9,767 nucleotides of DNA, from NCBI GenBank assembly GCA_038323615.1, contig JBBQHC010000115.1, forward strand, positions 1-9,767. Reading direction: 5' to 3'. Every line of letters starts with the position of its first letter. Within the stretch, counting starts at the first letter, position 1. Below the pieces are notes generated by a model. The model was given only the letters and a program-made list of their open reading frames with translations, had not been told where the DNA came from and ran no database searches. The position numbers and the translations under genes are program-made. This stretch comes from JBBKXP01 sp038323615. GTDB lineage: Bacteria > Pseudomonadota > Alphaproteobacteria > Rhodobacterales > Rhodobacteraceae. This document shows positions 7,219-9,767 of this stretch, piece by piece.

Positions 7219-8091
7219 TTAGAGCGCTTCCGCGCCCGAAATGATTTCAATCAGCTCGTTGGTGATCTTGGCCTGACGCGATCTGTTGAACTGGATGGTC
7301 AGTTTGTCGATCATCTCGCCCGCGTTACGCGTCGCGTTATCCATTGCCGACATCCGGGCACCCTGTTCAGAGGCGCCGTTTTCCAGCAGGGCGGCGAAAA
7401 TCTGGGTCGCAACGCCACGCGGCAGCAGGTCGGCCAGGATCGCTTCTTCGCTGGGTTCATAGTCGTAGATCGTGCTCGGCCCGTCTTCAGATTCCTCGAA
7501 CGTGGCGGGGATGATCTGGGTCGCGGTCGGGATTTGGCTGATGACGTTTTCGAATTTCGAGAAAAAGATCGTCGCGATGTCAAATTCGCCCGCGTCGAAC
7601 CGCGCCAGCACATCCTTGGCGATCCCTTGGGCGTCGCCATAGCTGACCCGCTTGACCTCGGTCAGATCGACATGGCCGACAAATCTATCGCCATAGTCGC
7701 GGCGCATCGCATCGCGTCCCTTTTTACCGACCGTCAGGATTTTCACCGTCTTGCCCTCGCCCGCGAGTTTCGTTGCGTGGGCCTTGGCCAGCTTGGCGAT
7801 GTTGCCGTTAAAGCCACCGCAAAGGCCGCGTTCGGCGGTCATCACGATCAGCAGATGGGTCTGATCCGACCCGGTGCCGCGCAGCAGTTTCGGGGCCGTG
7901 TCCGACCCGCCCACCGACGCGGCCAGCCCTGCCATCACGGCCATGAACCGTTCGGTATATGGGCGCGACGCCACGGCGGCGTCCTGCGCGCGGCGCAGTT
8001 TTGCGGCGGCCACCATCTGCATGGCCTTGGTGATCTTGCGGGTCGATTTGACCGTCGCAATCCGGTTCTTAAGGTCCTTCAGACTTGGCAC
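7219..8091 (-). CDS. atpG: ATP synthase F1 subunit gamma (central stalk), GTG start
   Basis: A 290-aa rotor subunit. The N-terminal helix (about 2-57, beginning SLKDLKNRIATVKSTRKITKAM) and the C-terminal helix (about 235-287) form the antiparallel coiled coil inside the alpha3beta3 ring. The Rossmann-like middle domain has ERGLCGGFN (87-95). The gamma signature ENGASEQGARMSAMDNATRN (237-256) is present. An acidic stretch at about 195-215 (EESEDGPSTIYDYEPSEE) is typical of alphaproteobacterial gammas. The start is GTG, read from CAC at 8089-8091. It is supported by a strong TAGGAGG ribosome site (8101-8107) with about 8 nt spacing and by the family N-terminus PSLKDLKNRI. The gap after atpA is 22 nt. 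Confidence 0.97.
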   Translation of the reverse strand: MPSLKDLKNRIATVKSTRKITKAMQMVAAAKLRRAQDAAVASRPYTERFMAVMAGLAASVGGSDTAPKLLRGTGSDQTHLLIVMTAERGLCGGFNGNIAKLAKAHATKLAGEGKTVKILTVGKKGRDAMRRDYGDRFVGHVDLTEVKRVSYGDAQGIAKDVLARFDAGEFDIATIFFSKFENVISQIPTATQIIPATFEESEDGPSTIYDYEPSEEAILADLLPRGVATQIFAALLENGASEQGARMSAMDNATRNAGEMIDKLTIQFNRSRQAKITNELIEIISGAEAL

Positions 8092-8100
8092 TGGCCGGTC

Positions 8101-8107
8101 CTCCTAT
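8101..8107 (-). promoter_or_regulatory. Strong ribosome binding site deciding the atpG GTG start
   Basis: On the - strand, TAGGAGG lies between the atpA stop and the atpG GTG codon. It is the best Shine-Dalgarno match I noticed in the window and probably compensates for the weaker GTG initiation codon. Confidence 0.8.
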
Positions 8108-8113
8108 CCAAAA

Positions 8114-9652
8114 TCAGGCGAAGTCTGCCGCATAGGCATCCAGCGCCGCTTTGACCTTGGTCTCGGCATCGCCTTTGATCTTGGGGTCGTCTTTGGTGAT
8201 CATCTTCAGGACGTCGTCGTGCTTTGAGCGCAGGTGCTTCAGCAGACCAGCCTCGAAACGGCCAACGTCCTTGACCGCGATTTTGTCGAGGTAGCCGTTG
8301 GTCCCGGCGTAGATCACGCAGACGATTTCGGCGTTTGACAACGGCGAATACTGCGGTTGTTTCATCAGTTCGGTCAGACGGGCGCCACGGTTCAGCAGGG
8401 CCTGCGTCGAGGCGTCAAGGTCAGACCCGAACTGCGCGAACGCCGCCATTTCGCGGTATTGCGCCAGCTCCAGCTTGACCGGACCGGCGACCGATTTCAT
8501 CGCGTTGGTTTGCGCCGACGAGCCGACGCGCGACACCGACAGGCCGGTGTTCACGGCCGGGCGGATACCTTGAAAGAACAGCTCGGTTTCCAGAAAGATC
8601 TGGCCGTCGGTGATCGAGATCACGTTCGTCGGGATAAACGCCGACACGTCGCCGCCCTGGGTTTCGATGATCGGCAATGCGGTCAGCGACCCCGACCCGT
8701 TGTCGGCGTTGAGTTTGCACGACCGTTCCAGCAGGCGCGAGTGCAGATAGAACACGTCGCCCGGATAGGCTTCGCGGCCCGGCGGGCGGCGCAGCAGCAG
8801 CGACATCTGGCGATACGACACGGCCTGTTTGGACAGGTCATCATAGATGATCAGAGCGTGGCGGCCATTGTCGCGGAAATGTTCGGCCATCGCAGTGGCG
8901 GCATAGGGTGCAAGGAACTGCATCGGCGCCGGGTCGGACGCGGTGGCGGCGACGACGATGGTGTAGGCAATCGCGCCGGAGTCTTCCAACTTCTTCACGA
9001 TCTGCGCGACAGTCGACCGTTTCTGGCCGATGGCGCAATAGATGCAATACAGTTTCTTGGATTCATCGTCGCCAGCCGCCTTGTTATAGCTTTGCTGGTT
9101 CAGGATGGTGTCAAGCGCGATGGCGGTCTTGCCGGTCTGGCGGTCGCCGATGATCAACTCGCGCTGGCCACGGCCAACCGGGATCATCGCATCGACCGAT
9201 TTCAGGCCGGTCGCCATCGGCTCATGCACCGATTTGCGCGGGATGATGCCGGGGGCCTTGCTGTCGGCAACGCGGCGTTCCTTGGTCTTGATCGCGCCCT
9301 TGCCGTCGATCGGATTGCCCAGACCGTCCAAAACCCGGCCCAGCAGTTCATCGCCCACGGGAACGTCCACGATGGATTTGGTCCGCTTGACGGTGTCGCC
9401 TTCCTTGATGTCGCGGTCCGACCCGAAGATCACGCAACCGACGTTGTCGGTTTCAAGGTTCAGCGCCATACCCCGGATCCCGCCGGGGAATTCGACCATT
9501 TCACCGGCCTGAATGTTGTCAAGGCCATAGACGCGGGCGATCCCGTCGCCGACCGACAGCACGCGGCCAACTTCGGCCATTTCGGCCTCTTGGCCAAAAT
9601 TCTTGATCTGGTCCTTGAGGATCGCAGAAATTTCGGAAGCTTGGATCGCCAT
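8114..9652 (-). CDS. atpA: ATP synthase F1 subunit alpha
   Basis: A full-length 512-aa subunit. The N-terminal segment (MAIQASEISAILKDQIKNF) contacts delta. The beta-barrel (about 25-95) is followed by the nucleotide-binding domain with the P-loop GDRQTGKT (169-176), in which Gln172 is the alpha-type residue, and ALIIYDDLSKQA (266-277). The ATPase alpha/beta signature PAVNTGLSVS (365-374) leads into Arg375, the arginine finger completing the catalytic site of the neighbouring beta. A C-terminal helical domain follows. Alpha binds nucleotide but does not catalyse. The ATG at 9652 overlaps the atpH stop by one base (TAATG), so translation of the two is probably coupled; there is also GAGG within the end of atpH. 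Confidence 0.98.
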   Translation of the reverse strand: MAIQASEISAILKDQIKNFGQEAEMAEVGRVLSVGDGIARVYGLDNIQAGEMVEFPGGIRGMALNLETDNVGCVIFGSDRDIKEGDTVKRTKSIVDVPVGDELLGRVLDGLGNPIDGKGAIKTKERRVADSKAPGIIPRKSVHEPMATGLKSVDAMIPVGRGQRELIIGDRQTGKTAIALDTILNQQSYNKAAGDDESKKLYCIYCAIGQKRSTVAQIVKKLEDSGAIAYTIVVAATASDPAPMQFLAPYAATAMAEHFRDNGRHALIIYDDLSKQAVSYRQMSLLLRRPPGREAYPGDVFYLHSRLLERSCKLNADNGSGSLTALPIIETQGGDVSAFIPTNVISITDGQIFLETELFFQGIRPAVNTGLSVSRVGSSAQTNAMKSVAGPVKLELAQYREMAAFAQFGSDLDASTQALLNRGARLTELMKQPQYSPLSNAEIVCVIYAGTNGYLDKIAVKDVGRFEAGLLKHLRSKHDDVLKMITKDDPKIKGDAETKVKAALDAYAADFA

Positions 9653-9767
9653 TATCCGACCTCTTTCATGGTGTTCTGGAGGGCCGCAAGCCGCGAGCGG
9701 ATCGACGTGTCGATCATTTTCGAGCCTACATTCACGATAAGACCGCCGATAAGGGATTCATCGACGG
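9652..9767 (-). CDS. atpH: ATP synthase F1 subunit delta, C-terminal end (5' end outside window)
   Basis: The last 37 codons and TAA stop of a - strand gene running off the right edge. The encoded end reads DESLIGGLIVNVGSKMIDTS followed by IRSRLAALQNTMKEVG. The pattern of a glycine turn, then VGSKMIDTSIRSRL, is the conserved C-terminal beta-hairpin and helix of ATP synthase delta (OSCP). Delta links the alpha N-termini to the peripheral stalk. Its place directly ahead of atpA, with a one-base stop/start overlap, fits the standard atpHAGDC order. Confidence 0.93.
   Translation of the reverse strand, partial: VDESLIGGLIVNVGSKMIDTSIRSRLAALQNTMKEVG

Overview
The window looks like chromosomal DNA from an alphaproteobacterium, most likely a marine Rhodobacteraceae (Roseobacter-group) species. 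The reasons are the GC-rich codon use, the F1 ATP synthase operon in the order atpH-A-G-D-C with no F0 genes attached, a hisC-tyrA pair, and family types common in roseobacters (extensin-like secreted protein, DUF1194 protein, small H-type lectin protein). The genus cannot be fixed from the sequence alone.

Layout. Positions 1-1934 (+ strand) form a tight cluster: the 3' end of hisC, a full prephenate/arogenate dehydrogenase gene (tyrA), and an extensin-like secreted protein gene. They are joined by 1-nt and 4-nt stop/start overlaps. A large palindromic element (1936-2013) separates this cluster from a convergent gene (- strand) for a 2-hydroxychromene-2-carboxylate isomerase-like, thioredoxin-fold protein. 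That gene diverges from prs (+ strand, 2719-3738), which encodes ribose-phosphate pyrophosphokinase. prs converges with a - strand gene for a 116-aa H-type lectin domain protein, with only 6 nt between the stops. Next, also on the - strand, is a secreted von Willebrand-A-like DUF1194 protein gene (4302-5015), set in flanks that look more AT-rich than the rest. From 5254 to the right edge lies the F1 ATP synthase operon on the - strand, read from right to left: atpH (partial), atpA, atpG, atpD, atpC, then a strong rho-independent terminator.

How the genes work together. HisC and TyrA fit aromatic amino acid (and histidine) biosynthesis, and Prs supplies PRPP for histidine, tryptophan and nucleotide synthesis. 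The atp genes encode the soluble catalytic F1 sector (delta, alpha, gamma, beta, epsilon). The extensin-like, lectin and DUF1194 genes have no established role in these pathways.

Most of the window is ordinary core-genome content. I see no CRISPR array, tRNA, rRNA, transposase or phage gene, and no convincing new multi-gene system. The parts that deserve a second look are the palindromic element at 1936-2013, the DUF1194/lectin accessory stretch between prs and the atp operon, and the short tandem repeat at the atpC stop codon.
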